Notes: generated from the letters alone by a model not told the origin. Positions 8,345-18,001 are shown, counted from the stretch's first letter. The stretch: DNA of 64,000 nt from Kribbella jejuensis (GCF_006715085.1 NZ_VFMM01000002.1:62001-126000); one strand, 5' to 3'. Numbers and translations are program-made.

Positions 8345-11300
8345 GTGAGCGACGGGATCCATCAACTTGCCGGTCTGATCTGGTCCGTCTCGGATATCTT
8401 GCGAGGCCACTTCAAGGTCCACCAGATCGGCAGAATCGTGCTGCCATTCACCCTCATCCGCCGGTTGGAGTGTTCCCCGCCGAGTCCAGACGAGGGATTC
8501 CACAACAGCAGCGGGCTCAGCCTGAAGACAATCGCGGACGCACCTGAAGACGCGCGGTCGCTGCTGCATTCGTACGTCGGTGCGTTCTTTCCGGAAGCCA
8601 CCGAGGTGTTCGGACGGTTCGCCTTCGCCCGAACAATCGTGGCTCTTGACGCGGCTGATCTGCTATCACGTGTCGTTCAGAGGTTCGCCGCGTTGGACCT
8701 CGGGCCGGGCGTGAGCAACCGCGAGATGCGCCTCCTCTCCGAGGAGCTGTTCCGACGCATCGCCGAGGCCTCGAACGAGACAGCCGGTGAGCACTTCACG
8801 CCCCGCGACGTTGTCGGACTGATAGCGACGATGCTCGTCTTCCCCGATGGACAGCGAATCCGCTCGTCGAGCAATCTGTCCGTCTTCGACCCAGTCTGCG
8901 GGACCGGCGGCTTGCTCACGGAGACTGAGGAGCAGATCAGGAGCCTCAGGCCGAGTGTCGAGGTCGCTCTGTACGGGCAGGACATTAACCCGGAAACATG
9001 GGCCATGTGCAAAGCCGACCTGATGCTGGGCGGCCGGGATGCAACTGGCGTCGCGCTCGGCAATTCACTCATCGCGGACGCGCATCCAGGCGCTCAGTTC
9101 GACTACCTGGTAGGAAATCCGCCCATGGGTCTGGAGTGGCGCACTGTGGCGGAGGCTGTCCGGGAAGAGCACGATTCGCTCGGGTTCAACGGCCGCTTCG
9201 GCGCTGGACTGCCACGAGTCAACGACGGCTCGTTTCTGTTCCTACAGCACCTGCTGGCAAAGATGAAGCCGACTACAGAATCCGGCTTCGGCGGCAGCAG
9301 GATTGCGATGCTGTCGAACAGCTCGCCATTGTTCACGGGTGGGCCCGGATCGGGCGAGTCGAACATCCGACAATGGATCGTTGAGAACGACTGGCTGGAA
9401 TCGGTTGTGGCGCTTCCCGATCAGCTGTTCTACAACACGGGAATTGGGTCTTATCTCTGGATCCTGACCAATCGCAAGTCTGCAGCACTGAAAAACAGGG
9501 TCGCGCTGCTTGACGGGCGTGAACTCTCCGAGCGCATGCGGCGTCCCCTTGGCAGCAAGCGGAAGTACATCGGGGCCAGCCAGCTGAGCGAACTCATGAC
9601 CTTGTATGCGGAGGCGCTGGGTGCGGGTGAAGGCCCGGAACAATCGACGAGCAAGCGAGTCCGTATCGTTCGCAATGCCGACCTGGCCTATCGGCAGATC
9701 ACTGTAGAGCTTCCCCGACGGGTGCGGTACGTCGTCTCCGGCGAGAGCCTGCAGCAGCTTGAGAAGGTACATGGCGCGGACGGTCTGCTGGCGGCCCTGC
9801 GGCCCCTGGTGGGGTCGTCCTGGGACACCGCCGAGACGGCGGTCGCAGCTCTACGACGCGCGATGAAATCTGTCGGTCAGCGTTGGCCGGCGGGTACCGC
9901 CTTCCAAGAGTCCGTTCTGGACGCGATCGAGGTTCGCGACCCCCAAGGCGAGGTTCGCCGGCGTGCCGGGTTGCCGTTGCCGGATCCGGAGTTGCGGTTC
10001 GCCCTGAAGATACCGGTCGACGAGGAGCCGGTGCAGTACTTCGACCGTGAAGTTCTGCCGGTCACTCCAGGTGCATGGATTGACCAGGAGAAGTCAAAGC
10101 TTGGATACGAGATCCTGCCATCGAGGTTCTACCTCCAGCATCAGCTGAACGGTCAGTTCAAACAGCTCCAGCTGTTCGCGCGCGACGAGGCGCCGCGCGT
10201 CGTCGTTCGAGAAGGTGACGATCTCGGTGACCTACCGCGGATGCTGCGGGCTGCTGACCTGCACCGGGCCGACATGGCCGCGGAACTTCCCGAGTCGGAG
10301 CCGTCACGGAGCCCGCTACGCATGTGCGTTGGTGGCGACCTGGTCGGACAGCCGGGGAACTGGCGCCTGCTTCCATCAGGATTCGGCGAGGCACTGACCA
10401 GCCTCATCGTGCTGCGTCCTACGCGGGGGAGTGGACGTGTTCTGTGCGAGTGGCTTAACTCCCGCGAACAGCAGCTACGCTTGCCGTTGACCTCGGCTCG
10501 TGACCTGCGCGATCTCCTTGTTCCTGCGGACCTGATCGAAGATCCTGAGGTCGACGCTCTGCTCGAGCAGATCGAGAACGGTCGCCGCGCTCTCGCCGCT
10601 GCGACGGCCGGCGTCTTGCCGAATCCCTTTGTGAACTCAGATGCGGATCTACAGGGCTTGCGGCCTCATATCCGAGCAACGGCGCATGAGGCTGGGCTCT
10701 TGGGGGAACTCGTCCGTCCGCTCGAAGACCCCGTGTGGCGCGCCGAGTGGAGCTATCCCTATCACATCGCAGCACTCGCCCGCCGCTACCGCGTCAGTAC
10801 GCATCCTGCTGAGCGGAAGGATGGTCTGCTCAAGCTCGGCGAAGGAGTCGCCCGAATCCTCGGCATCCTGGCGTTGAGCGAGCTGATTGCTGCGGAGGGC
10901 TTCACCGGTCGTCTCCGCAGGCAGTTTGATCGCGGCGCCAGCTTCGGGACCTGGCTGACCTTCCTCAGGTGGTTTGGCGAGGAAATCGGAGCCCCCCGCA
11001 TCCCTGAGCTCGCGAGCCTGAGTGCCGATGACGGTGCCGGGTCGCTTCTCGCGGATATCAAGGAGTTCAGGAACAACTCACATCACGCGCATGGGATCCG
11101 GACGAGCTACGAGCTCGACGATGATGTGGAACTGCTTGAGCCGCGCGTGGTTTCAGCAGTCAGTTCGGTCAGCTGGCTGGCAGGGGCCCCGTGGGAGTGG
11201 GTTGACAGATGCGAGTACGTCGACGATGCGTCGTACCTAGTGGTTGGTCAGCGGCTCCGAGGGAGCCATCCGGACTGGGAGCCGTTTGCCCGGGCGAGTT

Positions 11301-11506
11301 CCACTCCCGTGCGACCGAATCGTATTTACGTCACAGGTCGACCCGCTGAGCCTCCCGTCGACCTCTGGCCATTGGCGACCGTGCAGCTTTGCCCTGAGTG
11401 CCGGACGCGAGAGCTGTTCCTGATCAACGAGATCCGCAACGGTGGGCTCATCCTTCGCAGTTTGGACGAGCACTCGCTGGAAATCGCGGATCCTGATGTA
11501 ACTTGA
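8345..11506 (+). CDS. Large N6-adenine DNA methylase fused to HsdS-like and HEPN-like regions
   Basis: A 1053-aa protein. Residues ~5-130 look like the HsdM N-terminal helical domain. Residues ~150-420 form a type I N6-adenine methyltransferase, with E-H-F-T-P-R before motif I (D-P-V-C-G-T-G-G at 181-188) and the catalytic N-P-P-M at 258-261. Residues ~590-760 resemble half of a specificity subunit: the end of a target-recognition domain (W-L-N-S, D-L-R-D-L-L-V-P) followed by a helix (L-L-E-Q-I-E-N-G-R-R). The last ~290 residues hold F-R-N-N-S-H-H (R909 to H914), an R-x4-H motif like HEPN RNases, and one C-P-E-C. No hsdR or separate hsdS lies nearby. Codon use is less GC-biased than in neighbours, which suggests transfer. 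The GTG at 8345 follows GGGAGGG. Methylase part certain; the rest is by eye. Confidence 0.8.
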   Translation: MSDGIHQLAGLIWSVSDILRGHFKVHQIGRIVLPFTLIRRLECSPPSPDEGFHNSSGLSLKTIADAPEDARSLLHSYVGAFFPEATEVFGRFAFARTIVALDAADLLSRVVQRFAALDLGPGVSNREMRLLSEELFRRIAEASNETAGEHFTPRDVVGLIATMLVFPDGQRIRSSSNLSVFDPVCGTGGLLTETEEQIRSLRPSVEVALYGQDINPETWAMCKADLMLGGRDATGVALGNSLIADAHPGAQFDYLVGNPPMGLEWRTVAEAVREEHDSLGFNGRFGAGLPRVNDGSFLFLQHLLAKMKPTTESGFGGSRIAMLSNSSPLFTGGPGSGESNIRQWIVENDWLESVVALPDQLFYNTGIGSYLWILTNRKSAALKNRVALLDGRELSERMRRPLGSKRKYIGASQLSELMTLYAEALGAGEGPEQSTSKRVRIVRNADLAYRQITVELPRRVRYVVSGESLQQLEKVHGADGLLAALRPLVGSSWDTAETAVAALRRAMKSVGQRWPAGTAFQESVLDAIEVRDPQGEVRRRAGLPLPDPELRFALKIPVDEEPVQYFDREVLPVTPGAWIDQEKSKLGYEILPSRFYLQHQLNGQFKQLQLFARDEAPRVVVREGDDLGDLPRMLRAADLHRADMAAELPESEPSRSPLRMCVGGDLVGQPGNWRLLPSGFGEALTSLIVLRPTRGSGRVLCEWLNSREQQLRLPLTSARDLRDLLVPADLIEDPEVDALLEQIENGRRALAAATAGVLPNPFVNSDADLQGLRPHIRATAHEAGLLGELVRPLEDPVWRAEWSYPYHIAALARRYRVSTHPAERKDGLLKLGEGVARILGILALSELIAAEGFTGRLRRQFDRGASFGTWLTFLRWFGEEIGAPRIPELASLSADDGAGSLLADIKEFRNNSHHAHGIRTSYELDDDVELLEPRVVSAVSSVSWLAGAPWEWVDRCEYVDDASYLVVGQRLRGSHPDWEPFARASSTPVRPNRIYVTGRPAEPPVDLWPLATVQLCPECRTRELFLINEIRNGGLILRSLDEHSLEIADPDVT

Positions 11507-11516
11507 CTTGCGCTGC

Positions 11517-12257
11517 CTACCGCTCGCGGAAGACCTTGTGTTGGGCGGCTTGGGCTCGGGGGCGGACGGTGATGCGGTCGAGGTTGACGTGTGCGGGGCG
11601 GGTGGCGACGTACGCGACGATGTCGGCGATGTCGTCGGCGGTGAGTGGCTCGCGGACGCCGGCGTATACGGCGTCGGCCTTGGACTGGTCGCCGTTGAAG
11701 CGGGTCAGTGCGAAGCCCTCGCTCTGGACCATGCCAGGCGCGATCTCGGTGACGCGGACCGGCTGGTCGTACAGCTCCAGGCGGAGCGTGTCGACGACGG
11801 CTTTCGCGCCGTGCTTCGCGGCGACGTACCCGCCGCCGCCCTCGTACGCGACCTGGCCGGCGGTCGAGCCCATCACGATGATCGTGCCGCGTCCGGCGAT
11901 GAGGGCCGGGAGCAACGACTTGGTGACCGCCGCGACCGCGATCACGTTCACCTCGAACATCCGCCGCCAGGCGTCCAGGTCCGCCTCCGCGACCGGCTCG
12001 AGGCCGAAGGCGCCGCCGGCGTTGTTCACCAGTACCTGCAACTCCGGACCCACCGCCGCGGTCAGCGCCGCCACATCCGACGCCGACGTCACGTCGCACT
12101 GCACCGCGCGGCCGTCGATCTCCTTGGCCAGTGCCTCGATCCGGTCCAGCCGCCGCGCGGCGCAGATCACCTCGAAGCCCTCACGGGCGAGGTACCGCGC
12201 CGACGCGGCCCCGATCCCACTGCTAGCACCGGTCACTACCGCAAGAGGACGAGTCAT
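11517..12257 (-). CDS. Short-chain dehydrogenase/reductase (YdfG-like)
   Basis: A 246-aa classical SDR. The Rossmann glycine motif T-G-A-S-S-G-I-G is at residues 9-16, N-N-A-G near 86, and the catalytic Y-x3-K is Y-V-A-A-K after the Ser in M-G-S-T-A-G. The C-terminal A-D-D-I-A-D-I-V-A-Y and R-P-A-H-V-N-L-D resemble the serine/3-hydroxy acid dehydrogenase YdfG group, which use NADP. The substrate cannot be read from sequence. Its ATG overlaps the stop of the upstream membrane-protein gene (ATGA at 12254-12257), so the two are translationally coupled. It meets the methylase gene tail to tail with only 10 bases between. Confidence 0.85.
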   Translation of the reverse strand: MTRPLAVVTGASSGIGAASARYLAREGFEVICAARRLDRIEALAKEIDGRAVQCDVTSASDVAALTAAVGPELQVLVNNAGGAFGLEPVAEADLDAWRRMFEVNVIAVAAVTKSLLPALIAGRGTIIVMGSTAGQVAYEGGGGYVAAKHGAKAVVDTLRLELYDQPVRVTEIAPGMVQSEGFALTRFNGDQSKADAVYAGVREPLTADDIADIVAYVATRPAHVNLDRITVRPRAQAAQHKVFRER

Positions 12258-13258
12258 ACCCCAAGCTTCTCAAACGCCTTCACGGGCTCGACGGGCTGTC
12301 TCATCGGCCGTCGGGCGGCCGCGACGACACCGGCGAGCGCGAGCAGGCTCACGGCCATGAATCCACCGAACATTCCCAGCGTTTGTCCGTCGGGATGGAT
12401 CAGGGACTGACCACGGAACGCCTGGACCGCGACGGTCGTCATCACACCGGCGTACCCGAACGCGGCCACGCCGACGAGCCGCGCCCGTACCCGCTCCGGC
12501 TGCAGCCAGGTCATGCGACGGCCGAGGAGGTGCAGCGCGAGCAGGACGAGCAGCAGGAAGTGGATCGCGTGCAGGCCGACGAAGTGCGGGATCCGCAGGT
12601 CGCCGCCGACGGTACTCCAGTGCGTCAACGGCATGCCCGGTCCGCCGGCCTCGACGCCGATGCCGTGCGAGCCGGCCAGCGTCACCGGATGGCCGTACGC
12701 GTCCGTGACCTGGGTACGGTGGCCGTTCGCGCCGACCAGGTAGAACGCGATCGCCATCCCGGCGACGGCGAGTCCGAGGCCGACCCGGATCGCCCGGTTC
12801 AGCGGTGCGTCGCCGACCCGCTGGAACAGCAGCATGATCGCGACCACGAGGCTCGCGCCGAAGAGTCCGAGTACGCCGGACATGAAGACCTGCTGCCCGA
12901 CCTGGTTGAACGTGTCGGGGTTCGCGTTGAAGTGGCTGAACGTACCGAGGGCTGCTTGTACGGCGATGAAGCCGACGTCGATCACTCCGGTGATCGCGAA
13001 CACGGTGCCGGTCCACCAGCCGAAGCGTTTCGCCTTACGCAGCTTGGACAGCAGCCAGGCGAGCGTCGCGCCGTACAGGACGAACGAGATGCCGAACTTG
13101 AACGGCTTGAGCCAGACGGACTCGTTGAGGATCTCGCGGTGGTCGACGACCAGACCGACCCCCGAGGTGAGGACCAGACCGGCCATGACGAGCACCATCA
13201 GCATCAGCGGGCGATGCCAGGACTTGGCTTCTTGGAGGACTGTACGCATGTCAATCAT
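12254..13258 (-). CDS. Multi-pass membrane protein of unknown function
   Basis: A 334-aa hydrophobic protein with about 7-8 predicted membrane spans: L-M-L-M-V-L-V-M-A-G-L-V-L-T near the N-terminus, then helices around G-I-S-F-V-L-Y-G, V-F-A-I-T-G-V-I-D-V, G-V-L-G-L-F-G-A, V-G-L-G-L-A-V-A-G-M-A, F-L-L-L-V-L-L-A-L-H, and two near the C-terminus. I do not recognise a named family. H-F-V-G-L-H-A-I-H in a membrane helix might bind a metal or haem, but this is speculative. Start: the ATG at 13258 (M-I-D-M-R-T) or the one at 13249; neither has a good ribosome binding site. It is divergent from the amidohydrolase and coupled to the SDR downstream. Confidence 0.7.
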   Translation of the reverse strand: MIDMRTVLQEAKSWHRPLMLMVLVMAGLVLTSGVGLVVDHREILNESVWLKPFKFGISFVLYGATLAWLLSKLRKAKRFGWWTGTVFAITGVIDVGFIAVQAALGTFSHFNANPDTFNQVGQQVFMSGVLGLFGASLVVAIMLLFQRVGDAPLNRAIRVGLGLAVAGMAIAFYLVGANGHRTQVTDAYGHPVTLAGSHGIGVEAGGPGMPLTHWSTVGGDLRIPHFVGLHAIHFLLLVLLALHLLGRRMTWLQPERVRARLVGVAAFGYAGVMTTVAVQAFRGQSLIHPDGQTLGMFGGFMAVSLLALAGVVAAARRPMRQPVEPVKAFEKLGV

Positions 13259-13343
13259 GCTGTCCGGGCCGGCACGATTGAGCAGTGGTGCGAGTCCGCC
13301 AACCGGGGTGGTGGTAGACCCACCTTGCTGCAGACTGCGGAGC

Positions 13344-14540
13344 ATGATCGCGCTGCGCGCGGACCGGATCTTCGACGGTGAACGGATCGTCGACGAGAAC
13401 CTGGTACTGATCGACGACGGGAAGATTGTCGGCCTGGAACGGGAGGCCGGTGCCAGAGGCGAGGTGCTGGCGGGTTGCACGATTCTTCCGGGGCTGGTCG
13501 ATGCTCATGTGCATCTGACGGCGGATGCCGGAGCCGGGGCGTTGGATCGGCTCGGGAACCTGCGGATCGCTGCGCAGACCGCGGGGCTTGCTGCGACGCG
13601 GCGGGCGTTGGGGGCGACGATCGAGCGGTCGTTGCGGCTGCATCTTGCCGCTGGGGTCACCACGGTCCGGGATCTCGGCGATCCGTACGACGCGGTCCTG
13701 AAGTGGCGCCGTGAGGCCCCTCCCGCGCTACCTACCGTGGTGGCCTCCGGTACGCCGTTGACCAGCGTCGGCGGTCACTGCTGGGGTCTCGGCGGCGAGG
13801 TCTCCGGGCCGGAAGCCCTGCGAGCCGCTGTCCGCGAACGCGCCGCGAACGGTGCGGACGTCATCCAGGTGATGGCCAGCGGCGGCGTCCTGACGCCCGG
13901 CACCGACACGATGAGCCCCCAGTTCACCCCCGAGGAGCTGGCGGCCGCGGTCGACGAGGCGCACGTGCTCGGCCTCCCGATCACCGCCCACGCCCATGCG
14001 CTGTCCGCCGTACGGCAGGTGATCGACGCCGGCGTCGACGGCATCGAGCACTGCACCTGCCTGACCGAGGACGGCGTGGTCATCGACGACGAGCTGATCG
14101 AGGGGCTCGCGGGCATCGCCGTCTGCGGGACGCTCGGTTCGGACCGGTCGATCGTCGTACCGCCACAGATCCTGGAGATGGTCGCCAAGGCCGGAATCGG
14201 CGAGGCAAGGCTCCAGCAAGCGGTCCGCCGGTTGTACGACGGCGGCGTCCGCATCGTCGCCGGCTCCGGCGGCGGGATCGGTCCGGCGAAACCGCATGGT
14301 CTGCTGCCGGCCACGCTCGCTGAATACGTCGAGGCCGGGATCCCCGCCACTGCGGCCCTGATCGCCGGTACCTCGGCGGCCGCCGACGCGCTCCGGGTGC
14401 CGAAGGGCCGGATCCGTCCCGGCGCCGACGCGGACATCCTCGTCGTAGAAGGGGATCCGACCCAGGACATCGCTGTGTTGGCCAATCCAACGATCGTCTA
14501 CCTCGCCGGGGTCAGGCTTGGCGGGTCGGCAGGGCAATGA
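13344..14540 (+). CDS. Amidohydrolase family protein (imidazolonepropionase-like), atypical metal site
   Basis: A 398-aa member of the metal-dependent amidohydrolase superfamily. It has the N-terminal composite beta-sandwich strand (R-A-D-R-I-F-D-G), the metal motif D-A-H-V-H-L at about 53-58, H-A-H at about 217-219, G-I-E-H-C near 235, and the C-terminal G-R-I-R-P-G-A-D-A-D-I-L-V-V that closes the sandwich. Close to the C-terminus most relatives read A-G-T-D-A-G, where the Asp binds metal or water. Here the sequence is A-G-S-G-G-G, so that Asp is absent and catalysis may be altered or lost. It starts at the ATG at 13344 with GGAG upstream. It overlaps the convergent SDR gene by 29 bp. Confidence 0.8.
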   Translation: MIALRADRIFDGERIVDENLVLIDDGKIVGLEREAGARGEVLAGCTILPGLVDAHVHLTADAGAGALDRLGNLRIAAQTAGLAATRRALGATIERSLRLHLAAGVTTVRDLGDPYDAVLKWRREAPPALPTVVASGTPLTSVGGHCWGLGGEVSGPEALRAAVRERAANGADVIQVMASGGVLTPGTDTMSPQFTPEELAAAVDEAHVLGLPITAHAHALSAVRQVIDAGVDGIEHCTCLTEDGVVIDDELIEGLAGIAVCGTLGSDRSIVVPPQILEMVAKAGIGEARLQQAVRRLYDGGVRIVAGSGGGIGPAKPHGLLPATLAEYVEAGIPATAALIAGTSAAADALRVPKGRIRPGADADILVVEGDPTQDIAVLANPTIVYLAGVRLGGSAGQ

Positions 14541-15255
14541 TCTGACGCAGGTTCAGCTCGCGGCGGCGGCTGACCGCGAACGTCACCACATCGGCGATGT
14601 CCTCTGCGTGCAGCGGCCCGATCTGCTCGTTCATCGACGCGATCAGGTCCTGTCCGGTGTCGTCGAGGTGGCTGGCGAGTTCGGTGTCGGTGAGGCCCGG
14701 TTCGACGTTCGTGACGCGGACGTCGTACGGCGAGAGGTCCGCCCGGAGCGCCGCGGACAACTGGGTCAGGGCGGCCTTCGTCGCGCCGTACACGGCGTAC
14801 CCGGGGAAGATCGCGTGCGCGCCGATCGACGAGATGTTCACCAGGTCGGCCGTACGTCCAACGCCTGCTGCCTTGATCAGATCGGGCGTGAACGCGTGGA
14901 TCAGCCGCAGTACGCCGGTGACGTTGGTGTCGATCATCCGGGTCCACTCGTCCAGCCGGCCGTCGGCGATCGGCGCCGCCAGCATCACGCCGGCCGCGTT
15001 CACGACCAGGTCGACGGTGTCCAGCCGATCGTGGATCTTCGCGACACCGTCGTCCACGGATTCCTGCTGGGTGACGTCGATCCCGACGCCGAACGTGCGG
15101 TCGCCGAGCTTGCCGGCGAGGTCGTCGAGGCGGTCCTGCCGCCGGGCGACCAGCGCGACCGCGGCGCCGGCCTCGGCCAGCTGGGTCGCGATCGCGGCGC
15201 CGATCCCGCTGGCGGCACCGGTGACTACTGCGTTGCGAATGTTCAAGTTGGTCAT
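14512..15255 (-). CDS. Short-chain dehydrogenase/reductase beside a MmyB regulator
   Basis: A 247-aa SDR: T-G-A-A-S-G-I-G at 13-20, N-A-A-G near 88, I-S-S-I-G-A then Y-G-A-T-K as the Ser/Tyr/Lys active site, and the C-terminal D-I-A-D-V-V-T-F-A-V-S-R-R that is typical of the YdfG-like/NADP group. The ATG at 15255 gives M-T-N-L-N-I-R-N-A-V-V-T-G; the frame extends upstream, but only into the promoter and the divergent regulator gene. It is transcribed away from a MmyB-like regulator gene, an arrangement common in actinomycetes where the regulator controls the SDR. A near-perfect inverted repeat lies between them. Confidence 0.85.
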   Translation of the reverse strand: MTNLNIRNAVVTGAASGIGAAIATQLAEAGAAVALVARRQDRLDDLAGKLGDRTFGVGIDVTQQESVDDGVAKIHDRLDTVDLVVNAAGVMLAAPIADGRLDEWTRMIDTNVTGVLRLIHAFTPDLIKAAGVGRTADLVNISSIGAHAIFPGYAVYGATKAALTQLSAALRADLSPYDVRVTNVEPGLTDTELASHLDDTGQDLIASMNEQIGPLHAEDIADVVTFAVSRRRELNLRQIIALPTRQA

Positions 15256-15304
15256 GGCACCGATCCTGCGGCGCTCGCGACGGCTTACCCAGGTGTCTGC
15301 TGAG

Positions 15305-15325
15305 CCTGGTTCTGGCAGGACCAGG
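15305..15325. promoter_or_regulatory. Inverted repeat between SDR and MmyB regulator genes
   Basis: The arms CCTGGTTCTG (15305-15314) and CAGGACCAGG (15316-15325) match at 9 of 10 positions around one central base. The site is 50 bp from the SDR start and 34 bp from the regulator start, so it is well placed for control of both by the XRE/MmyB protein. Confidence 0.6.
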
Positions 15326-15358
15326 TTGGCGATCCGGCCGGTCTGGATACTGGAGGGC

Positions 15359-16213
15359 ATGGATCGTCGTGCGGAGCTGAGCGAGTTCCTCAAGTCGCGC
15401 CGGGCGCGCGTACAACCCGAAGAGCTCGGCATCAAGGTGTACAGCGGCCGGCGCCGCGTCCCGGGGCTGCGCCGCGAGGAGCTCGCGCAGGCCGCGGGCG
15501 TCAGCGCGGACTACTACGTCCGGCTCGAGCAGGGCCGTACGGACAACGTTTCGCAGGAGATCCTCGACGCGGTCGCCGACGTACTCAAGCTGTCCGAGGA
15601 CGAGCGGAAACACCTCGCTGTGCTGGCGAAACCGGTCCGTCGCAAGAGGCGCCGTACGACGCAACGCATCCGGCCCGGCGTGCAACGGCTGCTCGACTCG
15701 ATGACCGACGTACCGGCCTTCGTGCTCGGCTACCGGATGGACGTGCTGGCGTGGAACGACCTGGCCGCCGCGCTGAACGGCTTCGGTCAGCAGCACCGGA
15801 ACGTACCGCGGATGGTGTTCCTCGACCCGGCGATGCGCGACTTTTACCCGGACTGGGAGGCGGTCGCAGAGGAGAGCGTCGACTACCTGCGGATGTACGC
15901 CGGCCGCCACCCGGACGACCCGGAGCTGGCCGAGCTCGTGGGGGAGTTGTCGATCCACAGCCCGGAGTTCCGCGAGTACTGGGCGCGACACGACGTGAAG
16001 GACAAGACGTTCGGCGCGAAGGTGCTGCACCACCCCGTGGTCGGGGAGATCGCGGTCGACTACGAGACGCTCCAGCTGCCCGGGGACCCGGACCAGCTGC
16101 TGGTGACGTACACCGTCGAGCCGGGGTCGCCGTCCGAGCAGGCGCTGCGGTTGCTCGCCAGTTGGACGGCGCCGGAGCGCGATCCGCAGCAACTGGCCCC
16201 GGAGATACCCTGA
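15359..16213 (+). CDS. XRE/MmyB-like transcriptional regulator
   Basis: A 284-aa protein. Residues ~1-85 carry a helix-turn-helix with the typical entry [11 protein letters not shown], then [18 protein letters not shown] and L-E-Q-G-R. Residues ~100-275 form a MmyB-type PAS-like ligand-binding domain ([31 protein letters not shown]). The family is known to sit next to SDR genes and may sense fatty-acid-like ligands. Start at the ATG at 15359 with GGAGG close upstream; the longer open frame to 14597 only mirrors the SDR. It is followed by mshA after 4 bases, so read-through is possible. Confidence 0.9.
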   Translation: MDRRAELSEFLKSRRARVQPEELGIKVYSGRRRVPGLRREELAQAAGVSADYYVRLEQGRTDNVSQEILDAVADVLKLSEDERKHLAVLAKPVRRKRRRTTQRIRPGVQRLLDSMTDVPAFVLGYRMDVLAWNDLAAALNGFGQQHRNVPRMVFLDPAMRDFYPDWEAVAEESVDYLRMYAGRHPDDPELAELVGELSIHSPEFREYWARHDVKDKTFGAKVLHHPVVGEIAVDYETLQLPGDPDQLLVTYTVEPGSPSEQALRLLASWTAPERDPQQLAPEIP

Positions 16214-16217
16214 CCAG

Positions 16218-17507
16218 GTGACCGAAACCCCGCTCTCGCAGATCCGGCGGGTCGCGATGATCAGCCTGCACACGTCGCCGCTCGACCAGCCGGGCACCGG
16301 GGACGCCGGCGGCATGAACGTGTACGTCGTGGAGCTGTCGAAACAGCTGGCCGGACTGGGGATCGAGGTCGACGTCTTCACCCGCGCGACCGCGTCGGCG
16401 CTGCCCGCCCGGGTCGAGCTGGTGCCCGGCGTGACGGTCCGCAACGTTGCCGCCGGCCCGTACGAGGGGCTCACCAAGAACGAACTGCCCGCCCAGCTGT
16501 GTACGTTCGCCCGCGCAGTGTTGCGCGCCGAGGCGATCCACGAGCCCGGGTGGTACGACGTGATCCACTCGCACTACTGGTTGTCCGGCCAGGTCGGTCT
16601 GCTCGCCCGCGATCGTTGGGCGGTCCCACTGGTTCACACCATGCACACGATGGCCAAGGTGAAGAATGCCAGCCTGGCCGAGGACGACGTACCGGAGCCG
16701 CCCGCGCGACTGCTCGGCGAGGAGCAGGTGGTCGAGGCCGCGGACCGGTTGCTCGCGAACACCGACGACGAGGCGCACGAGCTGATCTCGTTGTACGGCG
16801 CCCAGCCGGAAAAGGTCGGTGTGGTCAACCCGGGCGTCGACCTGGAGCTGTTCAGCCCCGGCGACCAGGCTGCGGCCCGGCGCGAGGTCGGGTTGCCGGC
16901 GGATGCCGTCGTACTGGCGTTCGTCGGCCGTCTGCAGCCGCTGAAGGCTCCTGACCTGCTGATCCGGGCCGCGGCGCGGATGCTCGAGCGTGATCCGGGG
17001 CTGCGGTCACGGCTCGTGGTCGCGATCATCGGCGGCCCGTCCGGGAACGGGATGGAGCATCCCGAGTCGCATGTGGAGTTGGCGCGTGCGTTGGGGATCG
17101 ACGACGTGACTCGCTTCGTGAAGCCGATGGAGCGGGCGCGGCTGGCCTCGTGGTACCGAGCGGCGTCGGTTGTCTGCGTACCGTCGTACTCCGAGTCCTT
17201 CGGGCTGGTCGCGCTGGAGGCCCAGGCGTGCGGTACGCCGGTGGTCGCGGCGGCGGTCGGCGGGTTGAGTACGGCGGTGGTCGACGGGCGGACCGGGTAC
17301 CTGGTGCACGGGCACGGCGTCGACGACTTCGCCGACGCGCTGGCGCGGATCGCGACGGATCCGGCCGTCCGCGAGAGCATGAGCCACGCGGCGGTCGCGC
17401 ACGCCCAGGGTTTCGGGTGGGAACTGACCGCACGCAGGACGCTGGCGGCGTACCGGACCGCCGGGCAGACGATGGCGGCGGAGATCGCCGCGGAGGTAGC
17501 CGGGTGA
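16218..17507 (+). CDS. mshA: D-inositol-3-phosphate glycosyltransferase MshA
   Basis: A 429-aa GT4 glycosyltransferase. It catalyses the first step of mycothiol biosynthesis: transfer of GlcNAc from UDP-GlcNAc to 1-L-myo-inositol 1-phosphate. Seen here: the N-terminal [19 protein letters not shown] substrate loop, [26 protein letters not shown] in the second Rossmann domain, and the C-terminal [19 protein letters not shown] donor site. It starts with GTG at 16218. The stop overlaps the GTG of the YbjN-like gene, so the two are translationally coupled. Confidence 0.97.
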   Translation: MTETPLSQIRRVAMISLHTSPLDQPGTGDAGGMNVYVVELSKQLAGLGIEVDVFTRATASALPARVELVPGVTVRNVAAGPYEGLTKNELPAQLCTFARAVLRAEAIHEPGWYDVIHSHYWLSGQVGLLARDRWAVPLVHTMHTMAKVKNASLAEDDVPEPPARLLGEEQVVEAADRLLANTDDEAHELISLYGAQPEKVGVVNPGVDLELFSPGDQAAARREVGLPADAVVLAFVGRLQPLKAPDLLIRAAARMLERDPGLRSRLVVAIIGGPSGNGMEHPESHVELARALGIDDVTRFVKPMERARLASWYRAASVVCVPSYSESFGLVALEAQACGTPVVAAAVGGLSTAVVDGRTGYLVHGHGVDDFADALARIATDPAVRESMSHAAVAHAQGFGWELTARRTLAAYRTAGQTMAAEIAAEVAG

Positions 17508-17992
17508 GAGTTTCTGCGGCGGACGTGATCCGCCAGGTGCTGACCGAGAACGATCTGTCGTTCACCGAGGACGAGCCGGGGGTTTTCGCCGCCGACCTGC
17601 CGGGCGAGCGGAAGCTCAAGACGACCGTGATGCTGTCGGTCGGCCCGCAGGCGGTGCACGTCCACGCGTTCGTCGCCCGGCATCCGGACGAGAACCAGGA
17701 AGCCGTGTACCGCTGGCTGCTCGAGCGGAACCTGAAGATGTACGGCGTGGCGTTCGCGGTTGACCACCTCGGCGACATCCACCTGGACGGGCGGGTACCG
17801 CTGCACGCGATCACACCCAGTGAGGTGGATCGCCTGCTCGGGGCGGTGCTCGAGTACGCCGACTCGTCGTTCAACACGATCCTCGAACTCGGGTTCGCCA
17901 CCTCGATCCGGCGCGAGTACGAATGGCGGGTGTCCCGCGGTGAGTCGACCCGAAACCTGGACGCGTTCAAGGGCTGGCTGGAGCCTCGATAG
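17504..17992 (+). CDS. YbjN-domain protein downstream of mshA
   Basis: A 162-aa protein of the YbjN/type III secretion chaperone-like fold: [15 protein letters not shown] at the N-terminus, an alternating beta core ([10 protein letters not shown]) and the R-W-L-L-E-R-N-L and [12 protein letters not shown] motifs. A homolog stands directly after mshA in many actinomycetes, including mycobacteria, but its role is not known. The GTG at 17504 overlaps the mshA stop as GTGA. The gene is followed after 9 bases by the phosphoglycerate mutase gene, making a three-gene unit. Confidence 0.85.
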   Translation: MRVSAADVIRQVLTENDLSFTEDEPGVFAADLPGERKLKTTVMLSVGPQAVHVHAFVARHPDENQEAVYRWLLERNLKMYGVAFAVDHLGDIHLDGRVPLHAITPSEVDRLLGAVLEYADSSFNTILELGFATSIRREYEWRVSRGESTRNLDAFKGWLEPR

Positions 17993-18001
17993 CATGCGGG
18001 T

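Noticed and set aside
12834..13343. 170-codon N-terminal extension of the amidohydrolase
   Set aside because: It mirrors the divergent membrane-protein gene, and the family begins at the ATG at 13344.
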